A stretch of 38,990 nucleotides of DNA, from the IMG/VR virus record IMGVR_UViG_3300045257_000173, positions 1-38,990 of that record. The stretch is one strand, 5' to 3'. Position 1 is the stretch's first letter; each line of letters begins with the position of its first letter. A program made the position numbers and the translations under genes. The stretch comes from a virus. Of the stretch, positions 20,586 through 29,246 are shown piece by piece. The notes below the pieces were generated by a model. It had not been told where the DNA came from. It ran no database searches and saw only the letters and a list, made by a program, of their open reading frames with translations.

Positions 20586-21205
20586 TGAACATGCCACTGG
20601 ACCCTGAGCGGCGCGCTGCGGCGCTCGAAAAGATGAAGCGCAAACCGCGCGGCACACCATCGACCGCAGTCAAAAAAATATGCCTCGGCTGCAAATCTGA
20701 ATTTTCTGTTCCGGCGCACCGCGCAGAACCCGCAAGGTATTGCTCTAGGGCATGCAGGAACGGCCAGGAATCTGTAAGCAAAAACTGCAAAGTGTGCGGC
20801 AAGTTGTACACGCGCTACAGTTCCCAATTCAAGATGTTCAAGGACTCAAATTTCTGTTCTTATGCGTGCAGAACTGTTTTCAGAAGGGCAGAACCGTTCA
20901 CCTTGGATTCGAACGGCTACAAACGAAAAGCCATCGACGGGAAGATCGTCAAGGAACACCGCGTCATCATGGCGAAGATTCTTGGAAGGCCGCTACTTCC
21001 TCACGAAACCGTTCACCACAAGAACGGCGACCGCGCCGACAATTCAATTTCCAATCTAGAACTGTGGAGCAAATCCCAACCCTACGGGCAGAGAGTTGAG
21101 GACAAACTGGCTTGGGCATCGACTCTGCTGCAACAGTACGGCGTTTCGATTCCCAGTTCTCTTTTCACCGCGCATGAAGTTGCGGCTGGCTTTGCCTTGG
21201 GATAA
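20585..21205 (+). CDS. HNH endonuclease with N-terminal zinc fingers, between scaffold and capsid
   Basis: The 206-residue protein has two zinc-finger-like blocks (ICLGCKSEF...[10 protein letters not shown] near 32-60, and NCKVCGKLY...[10 protein letters not shown] near 66-98). An HNH core follows: [50 protein letters not shown]. This is the usual free-standing phage HNH pattern. The start codon shares one base with the scaffold stop. The stop TAAGGAG supplies the capsid gene's ribosome site, so the insertion is seamless. The sequence is AT-richer than its neighbours. Confidence 0.88.
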   Translation: MNMPLDPERRAAALEKMKRKPRGTPSTAVKKICLGCKSEFSVPAHRAEPARYCSRACRNGQESVSKNCKVCGKLYTRYSSQFKMFKDSNFCSYACRTVFRRAEPFTLDSNGYKRKAIDGKIVKEHRVIMAKILGRPLLPHETVHHKNGDRADNSISNLELWSKSQPYGQRVEDKLAWASTLLQQYGVSIPSSLFTAHEVAAGFALG

Positions 21206-21215
21206 GGAGTCTCGC

Positions 21216-22310
21216 ATGAATCGCTTCCTCAACTTTTTGACGTGGATGTTTGAACCTGCGTATCTCGCAATCACGCAATACATGATGCGCGTCGGTTTGA
21301 TGCAAACCATCGTATTTGGTCAGGGCATCGTCCCCGGTGGCAATGTAGGAGCCGAGCTAAACGCGATCACACGTAGAGCGTATGTCCCGAAGCTCGTAGT
21401 CCAAATCTACAACAACTCGCCCACGATGGCGTCCCTCCTTGCAGGTGCGCAGCCCGCCTACGGTGGTGTCAGTTCGATCAGCGTCCCGGTGCAGGGTGCG
21501 CCGTTTGTCACCGGCCAGTGGTCGGGCTATGACGGCGCGTTCAATCAGCCGTCAGACTTGCAGGGCGCGTTCCTATTCGAGGCGAACCTGAAGCTCTTCA
21601 TCGTGCCGATTCCGTTCCTCGGGATGGAAGGCATCCTGCAACTCGATCACGCGATTATTCCGAAGATCGAGGCGAAGATGAACGACGCGGGGAACGTCGT
21701 CATGGACGTGTTCTCGACCGCGCTATTCAACAACACGACGAACTTGCAGGCGCTGATTGGCTTTCCCGGCGCGATCGACGACGGCACCAACATGGTGACG
21801 TATGGGAACATCAACCGCACGCAGAATGTGTGGTGGCAGTCGAAGGTGTACGCGGCCACGGGCAACCCAACGCGGCAGGCGCTTCTGCAGTACATCGCTG
21901 GCACGGCGAAGAACGGCGGCGAGAAACCGAGTTTCGGCGTGTGCGGCTTTGGCACCTGGGCGCTGCTCGCGCAGGATTACCAGGGCCAAGAGCAGTACGT
22001 CATCACGCCGGGCACCGGGTTCGACGGATCAGGCGACGGACCGCGTTCCGGGTTCGATGCGCTCATGGTGTGCGGCGTTCCGATCTACGCCGACCAGTAC
22101 TGCCCGGAAGGCATTGTGTATTTGCAGAATTCGAACTACATCAACCTGTATGTGCATGTAATGGGATCCTTCGCGTTCACAGGTTTTGAGTCCACCATAA
22201 GCAATTTCCAACTCGGTTATGTTGGCGCTCTGGTGTGCATCCTGGAGCTTGCCAACGTGAAACCGAAAGCAAGTACGCGTATCTCCGGCTTCAATTCGTT
22301 AACTCTCTGA
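21216..22310 (+). CDS. Major capsid protein (putative)
   Basis: ATG 21216 has AAGGAG eight bases upstream. The 364-residue product is acidic to neutral with few charged runs, and has a capsid-like mix of helices and strands (ITRRAYVPKLVVQIYNNSPT, GAFLFEANLKLFIVPIPFLG, VMDVFSTALFNNTTNLQALI, YADQYCPEGIVYLQNSNYIN). The scaffold/MCP order, size and single-copy status argue for the coat protein. I could not place it in a named capsid family by eye. Confidence 0.72.
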   Translation: MNRFLNFLTWMFEPAYLAITQYMMRVGLMQTIVFGQGIVPGGNVGAELNAITRRAYVPKLVVQIYNNSPTMASLLAGAQPAYGGVSSISVPVQGAPFVTGQWSGYDGAFNQPSDLQGAFLFEANLKLFIVPIPFLGMEGILQLDHAIIPKIEAKMNDAGNVVMDVFSTALFNNTTNLQALIGFPGAIDDGTNMVTYGNINRTQNVWWQSKVYAATGNPTRQALLQYIAGTAKNGGEKPSFGVCGFGTWALLAQDYQGQEQYVITPGTGFDGSGDGPRSGFDALMVCGVPIYADQYCPEGIVYLQNSNYINLYVHVMGSFAFTGFESTISNFQLGYVGALVCILELANVKPKASTRISGFNSLTL

Positions 22311-22332
22311 ACCGACCCTCAAGGAGAACATC

Positions 22333-23442
22333 ATGAGTGTAAATCGCATGGGGGCCGGGCCATACGACCAAGGCCACACGCCGCTGCCAATCAACCTGAC
22401 CTCGGGGCAGTTGTTCATGATCCCCTCGGGGCAGTATCAGGTGCTACCGGGCCTGTACACGTTCCTGCAATGGTGGGACGCGGCAACGCAGGTTTGGCGC
22501 GTGCTGACGACGCCGGCGCAGTCGGCGGGCGCGATCGTATCGAGCGACGGGGCGAACTGGCGGCTTGCGAACCTGACCGGGACGATGGTCGGGGCGTCGC
22601 TGACGACTGCGGGAACGGGCCTGACCAACGGCATCTATCCTGCTGGCACGGGGAACGGCACGGCGGCGAGCCCGACCATTACGATGTCCGCCGCCGGCGG
22701 CTCAATTGTCGCAACGGTGAATGCAATCGTCGGCGGGGCGATCAATACGACGATTGCCATTACGGCGGGCGGAACGGGCTACACGCGCGCGCCCATCTTG
22801 CAGATCGGCCCGCCTCCGCTTGGCGGGGTCCCTGCGACGGCGTTCTGTACGGTGTCCGCCGGCGCCATCAACGCGGTGACCGTCACGAATCAGGGCGCAG
22901 GCTACACGGTGGCGCCTCCGGTCACAGTCACGCGCGCGCCGGGCGACACGACCGGCACGGGCGGCGTGCTGACGGTCAACGCAACCTTGGCAGGCTCCGG
23001 TGGCTACACGGCGCTGACGGTGGCGAACAACGGCGCGGGCATGACCTCGGTTCCGACCTTCACCTTTGCGCCGACGACGGGCACCCCGGCTGCGACCGCC
23101 ATCATGTGCTTCACGATCACGACGGGCGTGGCGCAGACCGCAGCATCGAACCTCGGAACCGGCAACATCGGATTTGCAATCGGCGCGTTGGCTACGGCGC
23201 AATCCATCAACACGAATCCGGCAATCACCACGGGGCTATTCGTTCCGCGTCCTGGCTACACGGCGTTCAACACCACGGCCACGGGCGGCGTGACGTTCTT
23301 GGATGGCGGGTTGCACCAGATCATTCCGACCGGCATTGCTTACGCGAGCGATTCCAACGGCACGATTTCCGCCGCTATCACCATTGTCGCGCAGACCGTC
23401 GGCGGCGCAGCGTCGGACCTGTCGTACCTGCTGCCGCTCTAA
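22333..23442 (+). CDS. Structural protein with Gly-Tyr beta repeats, 369 aa
   Basis: ATG 22333 uses the AAGGAGAACATC-ATG context. Residues 1-75 are a non-repetitive head-binding-like part. Residues about 95-275 contain repeats around ITAGGTGYTRAPILQIGPP, VTNQGAGYTVAPPVTVTRAP and VANNGAGMTSVPTFTFAP, the GxGYTxxPxV beta repeat common in phage decoration or fibre proteins. A Thr/Ala-rich C-terminal domain follows. Because it lies directly after the capsid gene, a capsid decoration protein is likely; a fibre component is the alternative. Confidence 0.7.
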   Translation: MSVNRMGAGPYDQGHTPLPINLTSGQLFMIPSGQYQVLPGLYTFLQWWDAATQVWRVLTTPAQSAGAIVSSDGANWRLANLTGTMVGASLTTAGTGLTNGIYPAGTGNGTAASPTITMSAAGGSIVATVNAIVGGAINTTIAITAGGTGYTRAPILQIGPPPLGGVPATAFCTVSAGAINAVTVTNQGAGYTVAPPVTVTRAPGDTTGTGGVLTVNATLAGSGGYTALTVANNGAGMTSVPTFTFAPTTGTPAATAIMCFTITTGVAQTAASNLGTGNIGFAIGALATAQSINTNPAITTGLFVPRPGYTAFNTTATGGVTFLDGGLHQIIPTGIAYASDSNGTISAAITIVAQTVGGAASDLSYLLPL

Positions 23443-23471
23443 CGATTCCACGTGGAACATAGGGGCAGACC

Positions 23472-23768
23472 ATGAACGACATCGGGTGGGCGGTGAAGCA
23501 GATGCAGGACGGGCAAAAGGTGCGCCGTCCAAGTTGGAATGGAAAAGGCATGTTCATCGTGCTGATGCCAGAATTGCAGCTTCCCCCGTACAGCACGTCG
23601 GGAACCGAGCGAAAGGTGAACGACAGAACAGCCAAGTGGATTGGTGACGACACACCGCTCGATTGCAGACCATACATCGCCATGTATAACGCCCAAAAAC
23701 AGTGGCAGCCTGGATGGGTATGCAATCAGTCTGACCTGCTTGCAACCGATTGGGAAATTGCACCATGA
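23472..23768 (+). CDS. tad2: Tad2-like (DUF2829) anti-Thoeris protein
   Basis: This 98-residue protein matches DUF2829/Tad2 across its length: WAVKQMQDGQKVRRPSWNGK, GMFIVLMPE, CRPYIAMYNAQKQWQPGW, NQSDLLATDWEIA. In the characterised family, Tad2 binds the cyclic ADP-ribose-type signal made by Thoeris defence and so blocks NADase activation. The start ATG 23472 follows AGGGGCAG. It sits between structural genes, an unusual place for an anti-defence gene, and overlaps the next gene as ATGA. Family assignment is confident; function in this phage is inferred. Confidence 0.88.
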   Translation: MNDIGWAVKQMQDGQKVRRPSWNGKGMFIVLMPELQLPPYSTSGTERKVNDRTAKWIGDDTPLDCRPYIAMYNAQKQWQPGWVCNQSDLLATDWEIAP

Positions 23769-24178
23769 TCCGGCAGCAAACCGTGTTCGTAGCGAACCAC
23801 GGTGACGAACCTTTCCGCGACCGCTACAACGGCGAGGACTTCACGATTCCGGCTGGCGGTGTCGAAGAGATGCTGGTCGAAACCGCAGAACTTTGCTTAG
23901 GCTTCGGCGAAGAGGACAAGACGCGCGTCATTCGCCGGCTCGGCCTCGCCTTCACGCTGGACGATATGCCGAAGGCGTTGGAACGGCTCGGGCAATTCTC
24001 CTTCCATCTGTCAGAAAAAGAGGCGCGCGCGCATCAACCAATCTCCGGCCCCTCCGTCCCGGCTGGTGATGACGAAACCGGCGCGGGGATGACTGCCTAC
24101 CCCGCGCCGGGAGTAGCTAACGGCAGGGTCGGTCCACTTCAGAAGCTCGCAGCCGCTCGGCAAGCGCAAGCGGGCTAA
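23765..24178 (+). CDS. Hypothetical structural-region protein, 137 aa
   Basis: ATG 23765 overlaps the Tad2 stop. The N-terminal 60 residues are beta-rich (QQTVFVANHGDEPFRDRYNG, EDFTIPAGGVEEMLVETAEL), resembling small capsid or head-completion proteins. The C-terminal half is disordered (ISGPSVPAGDDETGAGMTAY). It is probably a virion or assembly factor. No named family is assigned. Confidence 0.6.
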   Translation: MIRQQTVFVANHGDEPFRDRYNGEDFTIPAGGVEEMLVETAELCLGFGEEDKTRVIRRLGLAFTLDDMPKALERLGQFSFHLSEKEARAHQPISGPSVPAGDDETGAGMTAYPAPGVANGRVGPLQKLAAARQAQAG

Positions 24179-24190
24179 CAAGCCCGCGCA

Positions 24191-25045
24191 ATGAGCGCCC
24201 TATCAGGTTACGTAATCCAAACGCAACGGCTGCTTCATGATGCCGCGGCCCAATTCGTCTCAATCGCAGAGATTCAGGATTACGTCAACGCCGCCCGCAC
24301 GCGCGTAGTCCGCGATACCGGCTGCTACCGCCTGCTCCAGACGCTGTACCTATCCACCGGGGTAGAGGTTTACCCGTTCGGTGGTTTGAGCGGCTTCCAG
24401 ATCACATCGCCCGGCGCCGGCTACGTCACCGCGCCGGCTGTCACCATCGCCGGACCGGGAGTGACCGGCGGTGTAACCGCGACTGCCGTTGCCACAGTCA
24501 CGGGGGGCGCGGTGACGGACATCGTGGTGACGAATCCGGGGACGCTGTACGCGAGCACGCCCGCAGTCAGTTTCACCGGACCCGGCACGGGCGCTGCAGC
24601 AACCGCCTATTTCATCAATTCAAGCACCATCGATTGCGTGAATCTCTCGGTGTACTCGGGCAATTCGCGCATCGTGCTTGCCTACCGCGATTGGTCAACC
24701 TTCAACGCGCTCGCCCGCAGTTGGGCCGGAAACGTCGGCCGGCCGGTGGTCTTTTCGATCTACGGCTACACGCAGACTTACATCGCGCGCATCCCGGATC
24801 AGGCGTACAAGGCCGATTTCGATTCGGTGCAGCAACCGCCGCCGCTCGTGGATAACACGAGTCTGGAAGTGATTCCGATTGTGATGCAAGACCCGGTGCA
24901 GTATTTCGCCGCGCACTTGGCGAAGATCAAGGCGCAGAAGTGGAGCGAAGCCGAGATGTTTTATCAGCGGTACAACAACGAGATTATCAAAGCGATCAAC
25001 TCGGCGTACACGCGCCGATTGAAGCACCCTTACGCCGTGAGTTGA
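24191..25045 (+). CDS. Head-tail adaptor with inserted beta-repeat domain, 284 aa
   Basis: Residues 1-45 (VIQTQRLLHDAAAQFVSIAE, IQDYVNAARTRVVRDT) and the helical C-terminus (DPVQYFAAHLAKIKAQKWSE, then YNNEIIKAI) suit the helical bundle of podovirus adaptor or gatekeeper proteins. Between them, residues about 65-145 carry the GxGYxxxPxV beta repeat (ITSPGAGYVTAPAVTIAGPG, VTNPGTLYASTPAVSFTGPG) also present in the 22333 gene. A shared plug-in domain seems likely. Confidence 0.68.
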   Translation: MSALSGYVIQTQRLLHDAAAQFVSIAEIQDYVNAARTRVVRDTGCYRLLQTLYLSTGVEVYPFGGLSGFQITSPGAGYVTAPAVTIAGPGVTGGVTATAVATVTGGAVTDIVVTNPGTLYASTPAVSFTGPGTGAAATAYFINSSTIDCVNLSVYSGNSRIVLAYRDWSTFNALARSWAGNVGRPVVFSIYGYTQTYIARIPDQAYKADFDSVQQPPPLVDNTSLEVIPIVMQDPVQYFAAHLAKIKAQKWSEAEMFYQRYNNEIIKAINSAYTRRLKHPYAVS

Positions 25046-25046
25046 C

Positions 25047-26576
25047 ATGGTGAACGCGCGCGCACTTGCCGCTGAAACGCTCGATCAAGACCTCGCTGTA
25101 AAGGACTTTGCCGGCATCAACACGCAGGCGCAGCGCACGGCGATTGACGAAAAGGAATTCTCATGGCTTGAAAACGTGATGCCGGTCGGGTATGCGAACC
25201 TGCGCTGCATTCCCGCGCCGACGCTGGTGGCGACGATTCCAGCCGTGACGATCAACTATTGGAAGTACGCGAATATCGGCAACGTTGACTTTCAGTTGTG
25301 CTTTAACGTGGGCGGCGGCGGGCACGCGCTCAACCTCGCCACGTTCGCCGTCACCGTGATTGCAGCGGGCGGGACGTTCGTCGGGCAGGTCTCAATCGCG
25401 CAATGGAAAAACGAGCGCGCGCTGATTGTCGCGGCGAACGGCTATTGGAGTTGGGATCCTGTAGGCGGGCTCGTCGCGCTCGCCTCGATCACCGGGGCGC
25501 CCGCGTTCGGCGCGACCATCGCCACTTACGCGGGCCGCGTGTGGATCGGATTCCTTCGCACGGTCACGTTTTCGGGGCCGAACAGCTATCAGGACTTCAC
25601 GACGGCAAGCTCGGGCGGGACGTTTATCGTCACCGACGAAACGCTGCATTCCAACATCACGGCGCTGTTCACGGCGAATAATTTCCTCTACATCGCGGGG
25701 AACACGTCCTTTAACATCATCTCGGACGTGCGCTTGGGAACCGGCACGCCCACGCCTACGCTTTTCTCCAACACGAACATTTCGGCACTGATCGGTTCGT
25801 CGCAGCGCATGTCGATCTTCGCCTACTACCGCCTTATCGCGTTTGTGACCGATAGCGGCTTTTACGTGCTGAACGGCGCGACGCCGCAGAAAATTTCGGA
25901 CAAGCTCGACGGCATATTCAAGGATTTGGTTTACGCGGATCAGGTTTCAGGCGGTCCAGCGAACATCTACCAGATTTTGTGCCTCGCGTTTTTGTTTCGC
26001 TACAACGATCCGGCGCGCGGGGAACGTGGTCTGCTCGCCATTCTGTTCAACGATAAGTGGTTCTTGGCAAGCCAGGGCGACGCGCTGACGCTGATTGCGG
26101 GCGGATTTCAGGCGGAGAAAACGGCGCTCTTTGGCACCGATGGCACGAACATCTACAAGCTCTTTGCCGATACGACGGCGCCGATTGACACCAAGATTCA
26201 GACGGCGCTCTGGCCGATGAAAGAGCCCACGCGCATGAAGGAAGGCCAAAAGGCCGGGGTCGAAGTGACCACGGTTGCGCATCCTTTCTGGCTGAGCGTG
26301 TCGCTCGATTCTGACTTCGGCACCGCGCCAGTGATGCTCTCGGCAACGAACACCGGGCAATGGTTCAACGCCGCCGGGCAGTTGGGTCAGTGGTTCAACG
26401 CGGCGCTCGTCACCGGGGACTGGATATTTTCGGGCTTCAACATTTTCCAGGGCGATGCCGAATTCAAGGGCCGCTATCTTGGCTTCACGATGACGTCGCA
26501 GTCTCCCGCGTACATCGTCGAAGGGTTCCTCACCAGTTATCAACGGTCAACAAATTGGGCGACGCGCGCACAGTAG
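25047..26576 (+). CDS. P22 gp10-like tail hub/DNA stabilisation protein (putative)
   Basis: The 509-residue, beta-rich protein starts with VKDFAGINTQAQRTAIDEKE, followed by WLENVMPVGYANLRCIPAPT, a beginning typical of podovirus tail hub proteins. Repeating strands with aromatic residues through 60-400 suggest a beta-propeller. AVGSSQRMSIFAYYRLIAF-like and SFNIISDVRLG segments lie in the middle. P22 gp10 closes the tail channel after packaging. The assignment rests on position and overall pattern, not on a diagnostic motif. Confidence 0.62.
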   Translation: MVNARALAAETLDQDLAVKDFAGINTQAQRTAIDEKEFSWLENVMPVGYANLRCIPAPTLVATIPAVTINYWKYANIGNVDFQLCFNVGGGGHALNLATFAVTVIAAGGTFVGQVSIAQWKNERALIVAANGYWSWDPVGGLVALASITGAPAFGATIATYAGRVWIGFLRTVTFSGPNSYQDFTTASSGGTFIVTDETLHSNITALFTANNFLYIAGNTSFNIISDVRLGTGTPTPTLFSNTNISALIGSSQRMSIFAYYRLIAFVTDSGFYVLNGATPQKISDKLDGIFKDLVYADQVSGGPANIYQILCLAFLFRYNDPARGERGLLAILFNDKWFLASQGDALTLIAGGFQAEKTALFGTDGTNIYKLFADTTAPIDTKIQTALWPMKEPTRMKEGQKAGVEVTTVAHPFWLSVSLDSDFGTAPVMLSATNTGQWFNAAGQLGQWFNAALVTGDWIFSGFNIFQGDAEFKGRYLGFTMTSQSPAYIVEGFLTSYQRSTNWATRAQ

Positions 26577-26586
26577 AGAATTCACC

Positions 26587-27222
26587 ATGCCGGCACCCGT
26601 TACGATCACCACCTTTGCGAATCTCTCGGCGCCCTGGAGCCTCGTGCAACTGGATGCGAATTTCGCGGCGATTAAAGCGGGGATTGCCAGCACGAACACG
26701 TTCGGAAATTATCTGGTCGATACGGGCGCGGCCAACGTGTATGTCGTGAGCTTGCCAGTAGGCGTAACGGCGGTGCTTGCGGCGGGGCTTGCGATTCAGT
26801 TCCTCGCGGCGACGACCAATACCGGGGCCTCCACGCTCAACGCCTACGGAACAGGCACGGTTCCGATCACGAATTTCGACGGCAGCGCGATTGCCGCCGG
26901 CACGATTCGCGCGGGCGCGGTGGTGTCTGTGGTGTACGACGGAACGCAGTACAAATTGGTGGGGCAGGGTGCGAGCGGCGCGTCGTTCGTCTACGGCGAA
27001 GTCCCCGGCGGCGTGGTGAACGGCGTAGGTGCGACCGGGAACACGGTTTTTACGTGCGCCTTCACCCCTTCGCCCGCTGCAAGTCTTGTCGTCTACCATA
27101 AAAACGGGCCTCCATTTATGGGCTTCGGCGTGGATTTCACCCTGGTAGGCCAGACCTTCACGTTCAACGCCCCATCGACGCCTCAAGTCGGCGACTTGCT
27201 CCGCATCAACTACCAGCGATGA
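26587..27222 (+). CDS. Tail fibre/appendage-like protein, 211 aa
   Basis: The start ITTFANLSAPWSLVQLDANF is the usual N-terminal pattern of many phage fibre or appendage proteins. It is followed by LPVGVTAVLAAGLAIQFLAA, TNTGASTLNAYGTGTVPITN and VVYDGTQYKLVGQG, a beta-rich shaft-like domain. The C-terminal region ends in GFGVDFTLVGQTFTFNAP, a strand-rich tip. It probably attaches to the tail. It overlaps the next gene as ATGA. Confidence 0.75.
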   Translation: MPAPVTITTFANLSAPWSLVQLDANFAAIKAGIASTNTFGNYLVDTGAANVYVVSLPVGVTAVLAAGLAIQFLAATTNTGASTLNAYGTGTVPITNFDGSAIAAGTIRAGAVVSVVYDGTQYKLVGQGASGASFVYGEVPGGVVNGVGATGNTVFTCAFTPSPAASLVVYHKNGPPFMGFGVDFTLVGQTFTFNAPSTPQVGDLLRINYQR

Positions 27223-27557
27223 ATCTGTCGGCACTTCAAGATTTCGACATGCAGAACGCCGGGGCGCTGGTGCAGTTCTTGGACTTGAACGATTTGGCGC
27301 ACGAAACGATTTACGGCGCACTGATGGAACAATTGCAGGTGGTGAGCGCGCATTACCCACTGTTCACGACGGGCGGCATAACCGAGGACTGGCTGAATTT
27401 GCACGCCGAGGTTCACGCCTCGATTGCGACGGCGCTCGGGCTGCCTCTCCCGGTTGACCTTGACACGCTCGACGTGAAAGACAGCGCGCAGGCCGAGGAC
27501 TGGCAGCAGAATCACACGTTCGCGCATCAGAGAATAGAGCAGGCACTAGGACTTTAA
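27219..27557 (+). CDS. Hypothetical tail-region protein, 112 aa
   Basis: This is a mostly helical acidic protein (AGALVQFLDLNDLAHETIYG, VSAHYPLFTTGGITEDWLNL, HAEVHASIATALGLPLPVDL). It is coupled to the fibre-like gene upstream and precedes the ejection proteins. Small proteins of this type accompany tail genes in other phages, but its role is unknown. Confidence 0.6.
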   Translation: MNLSALQDFDMQNAGALVQFLDLNDLAHETIYGALMEQLQVVSAHYPLFTTGGITEDWLNLHAEVHASIATALGLPLPVDLDTLDVKDSAQAEDWQQNHTFAHQRIEQALGL

Positions 27558-27559
27558 TC

Positions 27560-29236
27560 ATGGCACTTGCGCAAGTATCTCCCACCTCGGGCGGGATGGC
27601 TCAACCGGGTGGCGACCCGTTGATTGATGCTCTCTCCAAGAGTATCTTTGGAATAGGTTATCAACCTGGTTATGTGACTGATCCTTCTGATGGGAGTATA
27701 AATCCTCCTGTCTATCGTAATGGTGCGTATGACTATTCTAATACTTACGATCATTCAAAAGATCAGATCACTAATGATCCTCGTATCACCCAACTAGCGC
27801 AGATGATTCGGTCCACTATGGGGCCGAATTACATGCCAGATGCCGCCACGCTCGCCAAGATCAATCAACTTTCGCAGCAACAATATGCGCAAAGCGGAGG
27901 AAGTGTTTCAGGGGGGAACACGCCTGCGACGATCTTCGCGTTACTGAGTCAGACTTCCCCAGAGCTTAAACAAGGCTACCAGCAGTTTGTCGCTACGCCG
28001 CAGGGCGCGCAGTTGGCGCAGCAAGGGCAAGCGGCGCTCGATTATCAAGCTCCGTCCGGCGCCAAGTCGGGGTTGATGGAAGCGATCAAAGGCATAGGCA
28101 TCGGTGTTGGACTGCCGGCGGCAGGCGCGGCTGCATTGGGCGCGTTTGCTCCGGAAGTCGCCGGAGCCGCAAGCGACGCAGGCTTGGCGACGGCGGCAAA
28201 CGCATCGGCGCAGGGCGTGGCTGCGTTGCCGGAAGCTGGCGCCGAAGCGCTGCCTGGCGCCGCGAGCGATGCCGGGCTTCCAACGGCCGCTAATGCCTCG
28301 GCGCAGGGATTGCCCTCGGCGTTGCCGGAAGCGACCGCGCCTGCCGCCGCGCTGCCAGAGACGGCGCCGACGCCTCCGGCTGCATCGCCTGAACCGGCTG
28401 TGCCCGGCCCGCCGTCCGGTACTGCGCCGACCGCGCCAACTGCACCTGTTACCCCGACGCCAACACCGCCCGGCGGGCCGGGTTTCCCGCTAGGTCAGGC
28501 GGCGCAAGCTGCCTCGGCTGCAGCTTCCGCCAAGACGCTGCTCAGTGGTTCCGGCGTCAGTGACGAACAGCTCCTGACCGGGCAGGCACCGGAGGCAGGC
28601 GGGAATCAGGCGGGCGACGTTTCGAACGGGTTTTCAGGGCAAGGCGCGGGGCCGGACGGTTCCGGCGTGCCGACGGGGCTTCCCGCTGCCGACTCGTCTG
28701 GCTCAGGGCTGCCCGGACTGCCAAGCAACGCTAGCGACCTCTTGAAGCTCGCCCCGGCCATCGGCGGGCTTGCCGGTCTAGCGACATCGAGCAGCAACGC
28801 GAACAAGTACTTCGACGAGATCAAGGCGCTCGGCGGGCCGCAGCGCGATATCGCCAATCAGTTGCTCGCGCAGTACAAGGCCGGGACGATCAACGCAGCG
28901 GACGCTTTCAACATCCAGCAGACCAAGCAGGCGGCGATCAACCGGGCGAACGACTTCTATGCGAAAGCGGGCATCCCCGATAGCAGCCAGTTGCAGGGCA
29001 CGATCGCCAACATCAACCAGCAAGCCGACGCGCAGACCGAGCAGGCGCGGCAAAACCTGCTCACCCAGGGCTTGAACGAACTGAATGTGACCGACAATAC
29101 CCAGGTGGAGGCGATCAAGGCGCAAATCGCAGGGGATCAGGCGGCGGCGAAGGCGTTAACCGACTTCATGACGATGTTGGGCACACTGGGCGCGCGTTTG
29201 CCGGCCACTCAATCCGGCGTTGCCACGACGAAATGA
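27560..29236 (+). CDS. Putative internal virion/ejection protein 1, 558 aa
   Basis: The protein has an N-terminal domain (residues 1-170). A long Ala/Pro/Gly/Ser-rich middle (about 180-400) includes a duplicated block: GAASDAGLATAANASAQG at 202-219 and GAASDAGLPTAANASAQG at 233-250. The C-terminus is helical (NKYFDEIKALGGPQRDIANQ, ANINQQADAQTEQARQNLLT). Composition and its place in a run of three such genes after the tail suggest a protein ejected into the cell with the DNA. The first 80 codons (27620-27800) are unusually AT-rich. Confidence 0.6.
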   Translation: MALAQVSPTSGGMAQPGGDPLIDALSKSIFGIGYQPGYVTDPSDGSINPPVYRNGAYDYSNTYDHSKDQITNDPRITQLAQMIRSTMGPNYMPDAATLAKINQLSQQQYAQSGGSVSGGNTPATIFALLSQTSPELKQGYQQFVATPQGAQLAQQGQAALDYQAPSGAKSGLMEAIKGIGIGVGLPAAGAAALGAFAPEVAGAASDAGLATAANASAQGVAALPEAGAEALPGAASDAGLPTAANASAQGLPSALPEATAPAAALPETAPTPPAASPEPAVPGPPSGTAPTAPTAPVTPTPTPPGGPGFPLGQAAQAASAAASAKTLLSGSGVSDEQLLTGQAPEAGGNQAGDVSNGFSGQGAGPDGSGVPTGLPAADSSGSGLPGLPSNASDLLKLAPAIGGLAGLATSSSNANKYFDEIKALGGPQRDIANQLLAQYKAGTINAADAFNIQQTKQAAINRANDFYAKAGIPDSSQLQGTIANINQQADAQTEQARQNLLTQGLNELNVTDNTQVEAIKAQIAGDQAAAKALTDFMTMLGTLGARLPATQSGVATTK

Positions 29237-29246
29237 GGCGAAAATC

